NCBI RefSeq assembly: GCF_013372165.1
Contig: NZ_CP053828.1
Location: 744,001 to 808,000 of the forward strand
DNA length: 64,000 bases
Origin: Campylobacter hyointestinalis subsp. lawsonii
GTDB taxonomy: Bacteria > Campylobacterota > Campylobacteria > Campylobacterales > Campylobacteraceae
Reading direction: 5' to 3'
The notes under the pieces were generated by a model, which saw nothing but the letters and a program-made list of their open reading frames with translations, had not been told where the DNA came from and did no database searches. The position numbers were made by a program, and so were the translations under genes. Of this stretch, positions 7,186 to 16,581 are shown one piece after another. How positions within the stretch are numbered: position 1 is the stretch's first letter; every line of letters starts with the position of its first letter.

Positions 7186-7447
7186 TTATGGTAAAATTTT
7201 GCCTAAGGATTTTGGACTTCCGCCATATCATTTTCGCTGTCGCACAGAGATCGTGCCTGTGTGGATAGATGAAGAAGAGATTGATGGAGTAGTGATGAGA
7301 AACTCAAGCCTATTAAACAAAGATGAAGACCTAAGCTATAAAAAGCTTAATGAAATTTGCGACTTTGAAGTGGTAAAAAATGGATATGAATTTACTGGCA
7401 CTTTCATAGATGCGTTAGAGTATATCAAAGCAAATTTTAAAGTGTAA
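7186..7447 (+). pseudogene. Fragment of a Mu/SPP1 gp7-type phage head morphogenesis protein
   Basis: The open frame contains LPKDFGLPPYHFRCRTEIVP, which matches the PPYHxxCRxxxVP signature near the C-terminus of phage minor head (gpF/gp7-type) proteins, followed by a short acidic tail to TAA at 7447. The frame extends upstream to 7118 only through unrelated AT-rich sequence complementary to the XRE gene. No other head, tail or integrase genes remain, so this is a prophage relic. Confidence 0.5.
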
Positions 7448-7521
7448 ATTTATAAGTTTTGTAAATTTGTGATATTATTATGATAAAAAGCACACTAAAA
7501 TACTATAGGATAAATATAACT

Positions 7522-7809
7522 ATGGCTTTATCTAGTAAAACGGTAAGAACAGCCGGGGATAATTTAAAGCTAAATCAAGCCAAAAAAGACGATTTGGATA
7601 CTATCTCTACATTTAGATCAAATCACGTTTGGTTAATGAAAATGCTCGTTAAAACTATATCTAAAAAACTACCTAAGCCACTTTTATAGCCAGAAGGTTA
7701 AAGCGTTTTAGTAAGCGTAGATAGCGTTAAAAAGCTTAAAAGAGCTTATCCGAACTATTTTTTAGATGCTAAGCACTTTATTAAAGAAGTAAAAGAGAGA
7801 ACAAAATAG
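7522..7809 (+). pseudogene. Internally deleted RelA/SpoT-domain protein remnant
   Basis: ATG at 7522 starts MALSSKTVRTAGDNLKLNQA, and the frame runs to a stop at 7687-7689 after SKKLPKPLL. A second stretch ending at TAG 7807-7809 reads VSVDSVKKLKRAYPNYFLDA. The two parts look like the beginning and end of a RelA/SpoT nucleotidyltransferase-domain protein with the catalytic middle missing; the join is about 40 nt of non-coding sequence. It cannot make (p)ppGpp. Such stand-alone proteins are often found with phage and plasmid genes, as here. Confidence 0.5.
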
Positions 7810-7969
7810 CGATGAGAGAATTCTATTATATAAACTCATTTTTTCTCCAATAAAATTTCCCCACAAGCGGAGCAAAATAAATTTAATACTAAGTCAATTA
7901 TGCTAATTTACAAAATATTATATAAATAATTTTACCATTTCAAAATATATCTAAGCAAAGGGTATTGTA

Positions 7970-8827
7970 ATGATAGATGAAATTTGCAATATTTTAAATA
8001 GCCAATTCCAAAAAGATGGGGTTTTTAATAGTAAGTTTGAGTGGCTATATTTTTATAAAATTAGCAAAAAATCAGAATTTATCCATGCATTTTATGAGCC
8101 ATCGTTTTGTATAATTTTAAGCGGACAAAAGAGTGTTGAGATTAAAAATCAAATATTTTTTTACGACAATAGTCGCTACTTAATAGCCCCAATGTATCTA
8201 AGCACAAAAGTAGCAATCACCAAAACCCCATACCTTGCCCTTAAAATCGCATTTAACGTAGGTGAAATTTTAGAGATAATCAAAGAATTAGAGATTAAAA
8301 AATTTAACAATACAAAAGATTTAGGGCTATTTTTTGGCAATATTGATGATAGTTTGCTTAACGCAATATTTAGGCTTGTTGGCCTTGAAAGTAGTGATAA
8401 ATTTAGAGCAAATTTAATAAAAAAAGAAATTTTATACATGCTTTTAAGTGGCGATGGGGGTGATTTTTTACGCTCATATACTCAAAATGGAAGCATAAAA
8501 AATATTATTTTAAAAGCCATTAATGAGATTAAATCAAGCTATAAAGATCCAATAAATATAGAGAATTTAGCAAGAAATTTTAATATCTCATCATCATCTT
8601 TTTACTCAAATTTCAAAGAGATAACAGGCTTAAGCCCCCTTGTATTTATAAAACATTTACGACTAGAAGAGGCAAAAAATATACTTATAAATAGTAGTTT
8701 TGATGCTCATAGCGTGGCTTTAATGGTGGGTTATGAGAGCCCAACGCAATTTAGCCGAGAATACGCTAAAATGTATGGCTTACCACCAATTACACACAAA
8801 AAACTACTAAAATCGCAAGGATTTTAG
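7970..8827 (+). CDS. AraC-family transcriptional regulator
   Basis: This 285-residue protein has an N-terminal AraC_N-type sensing domain (residues about 20-150) and a C-terminal double helix-turn-helix (about 185-280) with the canonical end region SVALMVGYESPTQFSREYAKMYG. Regulators of this kind often control an adjacent hydrolase or oxidoreductase. Here the downstream gene on the same strand is a decayed alpha/beta hydrolase, so the regulator may be an orphan. The start has AAGGG 11 nt upstream. It is the only intact gene between the RiPP operon and ssrA. Confidence 0.88.
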   Translation: MIDEICNILNSQFQKDGVFNSKFEWLYFYKISKKSEFIHAFYEPSFCIILSGQKSVEIKNQIFFYDNSRYLIAPMYLSTKVAITKTPYLALKIAFNVGEILEIIKELEIKKFNNTKDLGLFFGNIDDSLLNAIFRLVGLESSDKFRANLIKKEILYMLLSGDGGDFLRSYTQNGSIKNIILKAINEIKSSYKDPINIENLARNFNISSSSFYSNFKEITGLSPLVFIKHLRLEEAKNILINSSFDAHSVALMVGYESPTQFSREYAKMYGLPPITHKKLLKSQGF

Positions 8828-8914
8828 TAGTTTGTAGAATTAGGCAATGATTTTGTAGTATTAGACTACCATCTTTTGGATAAAAATATCTAAAATTACT
8901 GCACAAAATTAGCC

Positions 8915-9276
8915 TTGCCACTTGTGTTAAGCACTACTTTAGCACTAGCAAATTCAGATAAAAAATATGAGCAAAAATCGCCCCTAGAGCCAGTATCTCT
9001 AACATCTCAATGGGATAAAATATTTACCAAAAGCAACAAAGTTAATCACTCAAAAGCAACATTTAAAAATCGCTACGGCATTGTTTTAGTCGGCGATCTT
9101 TATGTGCCTAAAAAATTAAATAATAAAACAAGCGCAATGAGATGAAAAAAGCGATGAATGAGCAAAGATTTATTGACGCAAAAACTGGCGTGATGGCACT
9201 TGGAGATAAAAAGGCTCATCTAATAGTAAAATTCCATTTGATAAATTTGAGCAATTTTTTTAAAGCAAATTTATAA
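8915..9276 (+). pseudogene. Decayed exported alpha/beta-hydrolase
   Basis: Residues starting LALPLVLSTTLALANSDKKY resemble a signal peptide whose ATG is lost; a TTG at 8915 remains. Then follow SQWDKIF and KNRYGIVLVGDLYVPK, typical of the N-terminus of dienelactone-hydrolase-like enzymes next to AraC regulators in Campylobacter. The frame stops at 9143-9145. A tail IPFDKFEQFF-KANL appears near 9236-9276, broken by one extra T in a T7 run. The catalytic middle is gone. Name and limits are inferred from partial similarity. Confidence 0.45.
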
Positions 9277-9336
9277 TGATTTACTAAATTTAAATATCAA
9301 TAGCTAATCAAAATTATAAAATTTAGAAAGAATAAA

Positions 9337-9450
9337 ATGAAAAGTTTATTAAAAATACTAGTTTTTACAATTTATATTTTGGCAAATGAGAGTAGCGCGC
9401 AAACGCTAATTAAAAAAAGAGCAAAAAATTTATACCCTAAACTCTTCTAA
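9337..9450 (+). pseudogene. Truncated exported protein, 37 residues
   Basis: ATG at 9337 with AGAAAG upstream encodes MKSLLKILVFTIYILANESS and 17 more residues, a recognisable signal peptide followed by a short basic stretch before TAA. It is most likely the front end of a gene whose body was deleted. An independent small peptide cannot be excluded. Confidence 0.35.
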
Positions 9451-9457
9451 TTTGTAT

Positions 9458-9612
9458 TTATGTTTTTTGCCTCATAAATAGTAATTGAAAAAACCTTGCT
9501 TCCTTTATATAAATTTCAAGCTCTTTAGGATTTCCTACAACAGCAAAATATCTTTTGTCTCTAAAAGCTCGATATCCTTATCGCTCAAACAAGCCTTTAA
9601 AATCTTAGCCAT
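9458..9612 (-). pseudogene. Frameshifted small hypothetical gene
   Basis: ATG at 9612-9610 with a strong AAGGAG site starts MAKILKACLSDKDIELLETK and ends at TAG (9537-9535). A one-base shift continues the product as DKRYFAVVGNPKELEIYIKE to TAA at 9460-9458. The 155-nt span is not a multiple of three. The intact form would be a soluble protein of about 51 residues or a piece of a longer one. The family is not recognised. Between this gene and ssrA (9613-9795) I see only AT-rich sequence. Confidence 0.4.
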
Positions 9613-9795
9613 AATAACTCCTTTAATAGTGACTTAGTAGCGACTTAATTAGTAGTAAAATTTTTTGAGAATTAATAGTATTTTTTCAAAATCAATTGAG
9701 AAAAAACAGCAATAAAAAAACTCTCTCCAAGTATTAAAAATAGGTAATAAAATTAAATAAATAAAAAAGGATTTGAATAGATATAAGATATTAAA

Positions 9796-10157
9796 TGGTG
9801 GAGGTGTGCGGGATCGAACCGCAGTCCAAAAATAACAAACCCACAGCCTCTACATGCTTAGCAGAAGTGAAAATTTCACCTAGCCGTGCTCACTTCCCAA
9901 AACAACTAGCCAAGCTAAGACTAAATTTCGCCTTACTACTCGTCAAATAGCAAAGCTACACTATCTAAAATTACTCGCTGATTTAGCTAGATAGCATCGC
10001 CAAATAGCAAGGCTCAACTGAACTTACGCAGCTTTAGCGTAAGCAGGAGCGAATTTAACGTTGTTTGCGTTTAATTTTAATTTTAGGCTTTTTAAGCTAT
10101 GCCCAAAGCTGCATGCCACCGTGACCTCACTACTCCTGTCGAAGCCAAGTCACCCCC
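9796..10157 (-). ncRNA. ssrA: Transfer-messenger RNA (tmRNA)
   Basis: The 5' end GGGGGTGACTTGGCTTCGAC (10157 downwards) and the 3' end with GGTTCGATCCCGC followed by CACCTCCACCA (to 9796) form the tRNA-like domain. The internal reading frame encodes ANNVKFAPAYAKAA followed by TAA, the Campylobacter proteolysis tag. tmRNA with SmpB rescues stalled ribosomes and tags the products for ClpXP/ClpAP; smpB lies at 58748-59203. Its 3' end faces the decayed region, as expected where integrases use ssrA as an attachment site. Confidence 0.98.
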
Positions 10158-10195
10158 ATAAAGTGCAAAGATTATACATAAATTTAATACTATTG

Positions 10196-10639
10196 TCAAG
10201 AAAAAAATCGTTTTGGTATATTTATGATCTTTGGATTTAATATGTGAAAATACAGCTCGTCGTTTTCTATATCTATTCTATAAGCTTCTACTTGATCAGC
10301 AACCAATAATAGCCAGTCTATAAACTCATCACTCGCCTCAGAGTTTTCATCTTTTTGATTTTTAGCTTCATCAAGTATATCTTCACAAAGCGTCGCAAGT
10401 TTGATAAGAGGCTCTAGCTTTAAAAATTCTGCTGCTGATTTTATATTGCGAAATATACGAAAAATTTCATCTAAATTTTCTGAGCAAACTTCTTTTCTGC
10501 TCAATTTTATAATCAAAGAATCCAAGCTTGATGACATAAAATCGAAATGCGTCAAAAAGTCTTCAACTATATCTAAATCATAATCAGTTTCTAATTGTTT
10601 GAGTATTCCCACAGGCGTTTTCCTTTTATATTCAGACAA
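10196..10639 (-). CDS. Hpt-like helical protein lacking the phospho-acceptor His
   Basis: This 147-residue soluble protein resembles the histidine phosphotransfer domain of CheA-type proteins: IFRIFRNIKSAAEFLKL (residues 59-75) aligns with the usual IFRxFHxIKGxAGFL. The phosphorylated His is replaced by Arg64, so phosphotransfer through this site is not expected. It may act as a docking or inhibitory module in chemotaxis or another two-component pathway. It is divergent from panB; the start is 56 nt from the panB start. Confidence 0.6.
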   Translation of the reverse strand: MSEYKRKTPVGILKQLETDYDLDIVEDFLTHFDFMSSSLDSLIIKLSRKEVCSENLDEIFRIFRNIKSAAEFLKLEPLIKLATLCEDILDEAKNQKDENSEASDEFIDWLLLVADQVEAYRIDIENDELYFHILNPKIINIPKRFFS

Positions 10640-10695
10640 ATTGTAGCAAATTTTAGGTAAAATCTAGCAAAAAATAAAATAATTAAGGTAAAAAA

Positions 10696-11490
10696 ATGAA
10701 AAAGATCACTATAAGCGATCTATTTGCTATGAAAAACAGGCAAAAGATTGTGATGATAACTGCTTATGACGCTCTTTTTGCTAAGCTTTTTGATGATTAC
10801 GCAGATATGATTTTGGTCGGAGATAGCTTAAATATGAGCTTTAATGGGAAAAACGAGACCATAGGGCTTAGTGTAAAAGAAATGATATATCACGCAAAAG
10901 CAGTTAGAACCGGCTCTAAAAGAGCATTTTTGGTAGTAGATGTTCCTTTTGGGGCAATCTACTCTAAAAAAGTAGCCTTAAAAAACTGCATAGAAATTTA
11001 TAAAAAAACAGGCTGTGACGCAGTAAAGATAGAAGGTGGTTCTGAGATAAAAGGTATCGTAAAAGCCCTAAGCCAAAATGGAGTCAGCGTTATGGGGCAT
11101 ATCGGGCTAAAACCGCAACTCTCAAGAAAAGAAGGCGGTTTTAAAGTAGCAGGAAGAGATGAAGAGAGCGCAAAAAAAATATTAGATGATGCACTAGAGC
11201 TTGAACTAGCAGGAGCTGGGCTGCTTTTACTAGAAGGCATTCCTAGCGAACTAGGCAAAAAGATAACTAATAGCGTAAAAATCCCAACTATAGGCATAGG
11301 CGCTGGAAGCGATACTGATGGTCAGGTGCTTGTTTGGAGCGATGCGTTTGGATTTTTTGAAGAGTTTAAACCTAAATTTGTAAAGAGATTTTTAGATGGT
11401 GCAAATTTGATAAGAAACGCCATACAAGATTACGCAGACGAAGTGCGTACTAAAAAGTTTCCAAGTAGTGAGCATGAATATACCAAATAA
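10696..11490 (+). CDS. panB: 3-methyl-2-oxobutanoate hydroxymethyltransferase
   Basis: PanB transfers a hydroxymethyl group from methylene-tetrahydrofolate to alpha-ketoisovalerate, giving ketopantoate for pantothenate and CoA. Its 264 residues are the normal length. Conserved blocks are MITAYDALFAKLFD near the N-terminus, the Mg-binding LVGDSLNM, DAVKIEGG, MGHIGLKPQ and TIGIGAG. It overlaps the rhodanese gene downstream, and with ruvB and the following genes it forms a dense plus-strand cluster. Confidence 0.96.
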   Translation: MKKITISDLFAMKNRQKIVMITAYDALFAKLFDDYADMILVGDSLNMSFNGKNETIGLSVKEMIYHAKAVRTGSKRAFLVVDVPFGAIYSKKVALKNCIEIYKKTGCDAVKIEGGSEIKGIVKALSQNGVSVMGHIGLKPQLSRKEGGFKVAGRDEESAKKILDDALELELAGAGLLLLEGIPSELGKKITNSVKIPTIGIGAGSDTDGQVLVWSDAFGFFEEFKPKFVKRFLDGANLIRNAIQDYADEVRTKKFPSSEHEYTK

Positions 11491-11788
11491 TCACATAGTA
11501 GATATCAGACGTCCTAGTGAGTGGATGGAATTTGGCATTTTAGAAGGCTCAAAACTCATAACATTTGAAAATTTAAATGGAAAGATAAATCCTATGTTTT
11601 TGTCGCTTATAGAACAAAATTTCAAAAAAGACGATGAGATAGTCTTGATGTGTCATACGGCAATCAGATCTAAGGCGGCTATGAAATTTTTGCAAGAAAA
11701 AGGCTATAGCAACGTAAAAGAGATAAAAGGTGGAGCGTATTATTTTGAAAAAATGGGTGCTAAGTTTGTGCCATATAGTGGAGAATAA
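11474..11788 (+). CDS. Rhodanese-like domain protein
   Basis: A single rhodanese domain of about 104 residues. The active-site loop [11 protein letters not shown] holds the nucleophilic Cys in a CX4R loop, consistent with sulfurtransferase activity; the true donor and acceptor are unknown. I chose the ATG at 11474; a GTG two codons earlier (11468) is the alternative. The start lies inside the end of panB, and the stop is 2 nt before ruvB, so translation is likely coupled. There is no signal peptide. Confidence 0.88.
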   Translation: MNIPNNHIVDIRRPSEWMEFGILEGSKLITFENLNGKINPMFLSLIEQNFKKDDEIVLMCHTAIRSKAAMKFLQEKGYSNVKEIKGGAYYFEKMGAKFVPYSGE

Positions 11789-11790
11789 TT

Positions 11791-12798
11791 TTGGATAGAA
11801 TAGTTGAGATAGAAAAAGTAAATTTTGAGAGTGAATATGAGATAAATTTAAGACCGGCTAGCTTTGATGACTACATAGGACAAGAAAAAATCAAGTCAAA
11901 TTTAAAAGTTTTTATAGCAGCGGCAAAAAAACGATCTGAATGCTTAGATCACGCCCTATTTTATGGGCCTCCTGGACTTGGAAAAACTACTATCGCTCAC
12001 ATAATAGCCTCCGAAATGAACACAAATATAAAGATAACCGCAGCCCCTATGATAGAAAAATCAGGAGATCTTGCTGCTATCTTAACAAATTTAGAAGTCG
12101 GCGACGTACTTTTCATAGATGAGATCCATAGACTAAGCTCTGCTATAGAAGAGGTTTTGTACTCTGCTATGGAAGATTTTAGACTAGATATCATCATAGG
12201 AAGCGGACCTGCTGCTCAAACTATAAAAATAGACATTCCTAAATTTACGCTAATTGGTGCTACAACAAGAGCTGGAATGATATCAGCTCCTCTTAGAGAT
12301 CGCTTTGGAATGCAGTTTAGACTGCAGTTTTACACGCCTGAAGAACTCGCTTTGATAGTATCAAAAGCGTCAAATAAACTTGGGAAAAATTGTCAAAAAG
12401 AAGCTAGCTTAGAGATCGCAAAAAGAAGTCGTGGAACTCCTCGTATAGCTTTACGCCTTTTAAAAAGAATACGTGATTTTGCTGAGATAAACGATGAAAA
12501 TAGTATAACAAAAGATAGAGCAAAAGAGGCTCTTGATAGTCTTGGGGTGAATGACCTTGGGTTTGATGAGATGGATCTAAAATATCTTGATATACTTTTA
12601 GACGCTAAAGACCGCCCTTTAGGGCTTTCTACTATAGCTGCTGCTTTGAGCGAAGACGAAGGTACGATTGAAGACGTGATAGAGCCATATTTATTAGCAA
12701 ACGGATATATACAAAGGACTGCAAAAGGAAGAACTCTAAGCTACAAAAGTTTTGATGCTTTAGGGATAAAATATAACAAAGGCTTATTTGATGAGTAA
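11791..12798 (+). CDS. ruvB: Holliday junction branch migration ATPase RuvB
   Basis: RuvB is the hexameric motor that, with RuvA, moves Holliday junctions during recombination. The Walker A motif [12 protein letters not shown] and Walker B FIDEIHRL are present, followed by the C-terminal winged helix ([17 protein letters not shown]). The 335-residue length matches the family. The start is a TTG at 11791; there is no alternative ATG before the conserved N-terminus. The stop overlaps the start of the next gene (ATGAGTAA). Confidence 0.97.
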   Translation: MDRIVEIEKVNFESEYEINLRPASFDDYIGQEKIKSNLKVFIAAAKKRSECLDHALFYGPPGLGKTTIAHIIASEMNTNIKITAAPMIEKSGDLAAILTNLEVGDVLFIDEIHRLSSAIEEVLYSAMEDFRLDIIIGSGPAAQTIKIDIPKFTLIGATTRAGMISAPLRDRFGMQFRLQFYTPEELALIVSKASNKLGKNCQKEASLEIAKRSRGTPRIALRLLKRIRDFAEINDENSITKDRAKEALDSLGVNDLGFDEMDLKYLDILLDAKDRPLGLSTIAAALSEDEGTIEDVIEPYLLANGYIQRTAKGRTLSYKSFDALGIKYNKGLFDE

Positions 12799-13876
12799 CA
12801 ACTCACTAAAATCAGCAAAAGACGATAAGATGCAAAAAACAAATCAAATTTTTTTCGCACTATTTGCCGTATTTATGCTTGGCTGGATGATATTTTTATT
12901 TAAGTCATACTTACTTACCATAAGCATAGGCATACTCTTAGCAGTTTCTACAGCAAACATACAAAATTTCTTTTTACAAGCCACTAAAGGTAAAAGATTG
13001 ATATCTACGATATTTACTACGATATTTTTTGTGGCGATATTTATAATACCTTTTATATATGCCGTAGTTGCGATATTTGAACAAGGCACTAGCGTAGATA
13101 TAAGTTATTTAAATTCTATTGTTACGTATATTAAAAACTACGACTTTACGCTACCTAGCAAAGTCCAGTTTTTAGAGCCTAAATTTAAAGAATTACTCTT
13201 AAGCATAGACTTCAACTCTTTAGTAACAAATGCTTTTAACTACATAAAAAGTAGCTTAGAAAAAAGCGCGTCATTTTTTACAGATATGGGGCTTATAGTT
13301 CTATTTTTTTTCTTATCTCATCTGTATGCAAACGAGCTTACAAGCTATATAAAAAGCGTAACCCCTATGGCGCCTAGCGAACTTGAGTTTATATTTTTAG
13401 AAGTTACAAATACGATGAGCGTCGTCTTTTATACAACTATCGCAAATGCGATTTTACAAGGATTTTTATTTTCACTAATAGCGCTTTTTTACGGACAAAA
13501 TGGACTTTTATTTGGCGTACTTTTTGGATTTGCATCTCTTATACCTATAGTGGGTGGCGCACTTATCTATGTGCCTTTTAGCATATATGAGCTAAGCATT
13601 GGCGATACATTTGGAGCGATTGTTGTATTTTTGTATTCAGTTATAGTGATATCTACTTTAGCAGACAATTTTATAAAGCCACTTATAATTAAATTTATAA
13701 ACCAAAAATTAGTCAAAACAAAGGCAAAGATGAACGAGCTAGTTCTGTTTTTTGCTGGTGTTGCTGGACTTTCTAGCTTTGGATTTTGGGGAGTGATACT
13801 TGGTCCTGCGATAGTTACTTTAACTACTGCTACGCTTAGACTTTACGTTCTTTTGAAAAAACGAGGCATTATGTGA
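12791..13876 (+). CDS. AI-2E family transporter (membrane permease)
   Basis: A 361-residue integral membrane protein with about seven to eight hydrophobic segments and the family's characteristic order: two paired N-terminal helices, a soluble middle stretch (about 100-150), then [17 protein letters not shown] and the C-terminal GVILGPAIV. The family includes exporters of various small molecules; the AI-2 name is historical and the substrate here is unknown. The ATG at 12791 overlaps the ruvB stop. Confidence 0.85.
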   Translation: MSNNSLKSAKDDKMQKTNQIFFALFAVFMLGWMIFLFKSYLLTISIGILLAVSTANIQNFFLQATKGKRLISTIFTTIFFVAIFIIPFIYAVVAIFEQGTSVDISYLNSIVTYIKNYDFTLPSKVQFLEPKFKELLLSIDFNSLVTNAFNYIKSSLEKSASFFTDMGLIVLFFFLSHLYANELTSYIKSVTPMAPSELEFIFLEVTNTMSVVFYTTIANAILQGFLFSLIALFYGQNGLLFGVLFGFASLIPIVGGALIYVPFSIYELSIGDTFGAIVVFLYSVIVISTLADNFIKPLIIKFINQKLVKTKAKMNELVLFFAGVAGLSSFGFWGVILGPAIVTLTTATLRLYVLLKKRGIM

Positions 13877-14952
13877 TGAAAGATAGCTTGAAATTTGAGT
13901 TTAAAAACGGCGTTTTAACGCTAAGTGGCAAATTTGACTATAATCTAAGCAAAAGTGACATTAAAAAACTTAAAAGCCTAAAAGTTCATACTTTAGATCT
14001 TTTAAATTTAGAGCGAATCGACTATAGTGTTGCAGTTTTGATGACAAAAATTTACGACTCTCCTAAACTCATTAACTCAAATGATAAATTTGATAAAATT
14101 TTCGCATTAGTCGGCGATAAAAAGATCCTAAATACAAAGTTATCAAAGCCTTTTAGTTTAAATTTAATAGAGAATTTAGGTAAAAGTTTTTTATCTATAA
14201 AAGACAACTTCATCAACTTTTGCATATTTTTAGGAGAGTTTTTATTTGGTGTAGCTTCGAGCATTTGGAATTTTAAAAATATAAGATTTAAAGAGCTTTC
14301 AAACCACTTCAAAGACGCAGGTATAAAGGCTGTTTTTATCGTGTGCTTAACAAGCTTTTTGATAGGTATAGTCTTAGCATATCAAGGAGCTAGTATGCTA
14401 GAGCGCTTTGGAGCTAGTATCTTTGTAGTTGATATAATGGGTATAATGACGCTTCGTGAAGTAGGTCCTCTCATCGCTGCTATAGTAATAGCTGGACGCT
14501 CTGCTTCAAGCTTTACGGCACAAATAGGCGTTATGAAGATCACAGAAGAGATAGACGCTATGAAAACTATGGGATTTGAGCCTTTTAAATTTATCGTTCT
14601 ACCAAGAGTTATGGCACTTATCATTGCTATGCCACTTGTCGTATTTTTGGCAAATTCTATCAGCATAGTTGGACAAATGATAGTTTGTAATTTCTACTTA
14701 GATCTTAGTTTTAATGATTATCTTGAGAGATTTAAAAGCAGCATTGAGCTTAGGCATTTTTGGGTCGGGATATTTAAAGCACCATTTTTTGGAGCAGTCA
14801 TTGGGCTGATTGGCTGCATGAGAGGATTTGAGGTAAGTGGAAGTACGGATAGCGTTGGAGAGCTTACTACAAAAAGCGTTGTAAATGCGATATTTTGGAT
14901 CATTGCGATAGATGCTATTTTTTCGATAATTTATACGGAGCTTGAAATTTGA
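13876..14952 (+). CDS. mlaE: MlaE-type lipid ABC permease with N-terminal STAS-like domain
   Basis: Residues 1 to about 90 form a STAS-like domain; residues about 110-358 form the MlaE permease with the signature DIMGIMTLREVGPLIAAIV followed by AGRSASSF. With MlaF and MlaD it moves phospholipids between the inner and outer membranes to keep outer-membrane asymmetry. The ATG at 13876 overlaps the previous stop (ATGTGATG), and its own stop overlaps the mlaF start, so the set is translationally coupled. Confidence 0.92.
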   Translation: MKDSLKFEFKNGVLTLSGKFDYNLSKSDIKKLKSLKVHTLDLLNLERIDYSVAVLMTKIYDSPKLINSNDKFDKIFALVGDKKILNTKLSKPFSLNLIENLGKSFLSIKDNFINFCIFLGEFLFGVASSIWNFKNIRFKELSNHFKDAGIKAVFIVCLTSFLIGIVLAYQGASMLERFGASIFVVDIMGIMTLREVGPLIAAIVIAGRSASSFTAQIGVMKITEEIDAMKTMGFEPFKFIVLPRVMALIIAMPLVVFLANSISIVGQMIVCNFYLDLSFNDYLERFKSSIELRHFWVGIFKAPFFGAVIGLIGCMRGFEVSGSTDSVGELTTKSVVNAIFWIIAIDAIFSIIYTELEI

Positions 14953-15689
14953 TAGAAGCAAAAAATATAACAACCGCTTTTGGAAAACGCATTATGCACG
15001 ATAATGTAAGTTTTAGCATAAAACGTGGTGAAATTTACGGATTTTTAGGCGGAAGTGGAAGTGGAAAAACTACTCTTTTAAAAACGCTTATCTACCTAAA
15101 AGAGCCATTAAGTGGCGATATATTTATAAACGGCGTAAATTTATGGAAAGCAAATTTGGATAAACGTCAAGAAATTCGTCTTAAAATAGGCGTAATGTTT
15201 CAGTTTGGTGCTCTTTTTAGCGGTATGAGTGTTTTGGATAATATAGGAATTTTGCTTAGAGAATATAGCAAATACGATAAAAAAGATATAGACGATATAG
15301 CTAAAATGTGGCTTTTAAAAGTGGGTTTAAACGCTGAGGCAGCAAATTTATATCCAAGTGAGCTAAGCGGTGGTATGAAAAAAAGAGTTGCACTTGCTAG
15401 GTCTTTGGCTCTTAGCCCTGAAATTTTGTTTTTAGATGAGCCAAACTCAGGGCTTGATCCACTTAGCGCAAGAGCGCTCGATAGGCTCATTTGCGACCTT
15501 AGAGATAGCCTTGGGATAACTGTCGTTATGGTAACTCACGATATAGATAGCATTTTTAGTATTTTAGATAGATTTTTGATAATACACAATCATAAAATAG
15601 CTTATGAAGGCGATCTTAGAGGAGCTTTGGAATTTAAAGAAAATCCTTTAAGGGAGCTTTTTATGATGAGGAGTTTAGATGGAAAGTAA
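14949..15689 (+). CDS. mlaF: MlaF-type ABC ATPase
   Basis: This 246-residue ATPase powers the Mla permease. Walker A GGSGSGKTTL (near residue 40), signature LSGGMKKRVALAR and Walker B ILFLDEPNSGLDP are intact, and the H-loop is VTHD. The MKKR after the signature is typical of MlaF-like ATPases. The start is TTG at 14949, overlapping the mlaE TGA. The end overlaps mlaD by 11 nt. Confidence 0.94.
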   Translation: MIEAKNITTAFGKRIMHDNVSFSIKRGEIYGFLGGSGSGKTTLLKTLIYLKEPLSGDIFINGVNLWKANLDKRQEIRLKIGVMFQFGALFSGMSVLDNIGILLREYSKYDKKDIDDIAKMWLLKVGLNAEAANLYPSELSGGMKKRVALARSLALSPEILFLDEPNSGLDPLSARALDRLICDLRDSLGITVVMVTHDIDSIFSILDRFLIIHNHKIAYEGDLRGALEFKENPLRELFMMRSLDGK

Positions 15690-16581
15690 AAGTTCGTATT
15701 TCATAGCTGGAGCATTTTTTTGTATAGTTATGATATTTGTGGTAGTTTTTTTGCTGTTTATGAACAAAAACGGAAACGCAGATGAGTATAGAAGCTACTA
15801 TATACAGACAAAAGAGCTACCAAATGGCATAAAAAAAGATGCACAAGTAAGGTTTATAGGAGTTCCAGCAGGTATCGTAAAAGATATATATTTTAGCGAT
15901 CCAAAAACTGCTACTATCGAGATAAAACTCAGTATTAAAAAAGATCTACCTATAAAAAAAGATAGCGTCGCCGTAGTCGAAATTCAAGGCATAAGCGGGA
16001 TAGCTAGCATAAATATATCCAAAGGCTCCCCTGAAGCGCGTACATTTGCTGCTGATGAAAAACCCGTCATTTTTATGGAGCAAGGACTACTAGCAAAGAT
16101 AGGAGATAACGCGGTAAATGTATCTCACAGACTAAATTTAACACTCTCAAAATTTGGCGAACTTCTAAGCGATAAAAATATAAAAGCCCTTAGCCAGACT
16201 TTGGATTCGATAAATAAATTTAGCTCTTTTTTAAATTCCAAAGAAAATATTGAACATATAAAAACTATCTTAAGTAGCACAAACAAGACCGCGTCTGCAC
16301 TTAGCAAGATCAAATTTGAAGAGCTAGCAAATCAATTAAATGCCTTTTTAGTTGATGCTAATCGTCAAGCAAAACTTTTAGAACAAACACAAATGTTGCT
16401 AGCAAAAAAGATAGAAAGCGGCGAATATGACTTCAAAAGTATAATCTCACCTACATTGCAAAATACGAACGATACGCTATCTGAACTAAACGGACTAATA
16501 GCAGAGATACAAAATACACTATTTAGATTAGAAGATAATCCATATGAGTTTTTCTTTAAAGATACAGGAGATAAAAAATGA
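15679..16581 (+). CDS. mlaD: MlaD-type MCE-domain protein
   Basis: This 300-residue protein is anchored by one N-terminal membrane helix (about residues 8-30). The MCE domain follows (GIKKDAQVRFIGVPAGIVKD and the GISGIASI block), then a long helical tail (about 150-290) that probably makes a periplasmic coiled coil. MCE proteins form hexameric rings or tubes that carry lipid across the periplasm. It overlaps the ATPase gene upstream and the lipoprotein gene downstream. Confidence 0.92.
   Translation: MESKSSYFIAGAFFCIVMIFVVVFLLFMNKNGNADEYRSYYIQTKELPNGIKKDAQVRFIGVPAGIVKDIYFSDPKTATIEIKLSIKKDLPIKKDSVAVVEIQGISGIASINISKGSPEARTFAADEKPVIFMEQGLLAKIGDNAVNVSHRLNLTLSKFGELLSDKNIKALSQTLDSINKFSSFLNSKENIEHIKTILSSTNKTASALSKIKFEELANQLNAFLVDANRQAKLLEQTQMLLAKKIESGEYDFKSIISPTLQNTNDTLSELNGLIAEIQNTLFRLEDNPYEFFFKDTGDKK

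Noticed and set aside
8450-8465. G-rich stretch in the AraC gene as a phase-variation tract
   Set aside because: Only five consecutive G, below the length that slips readily.
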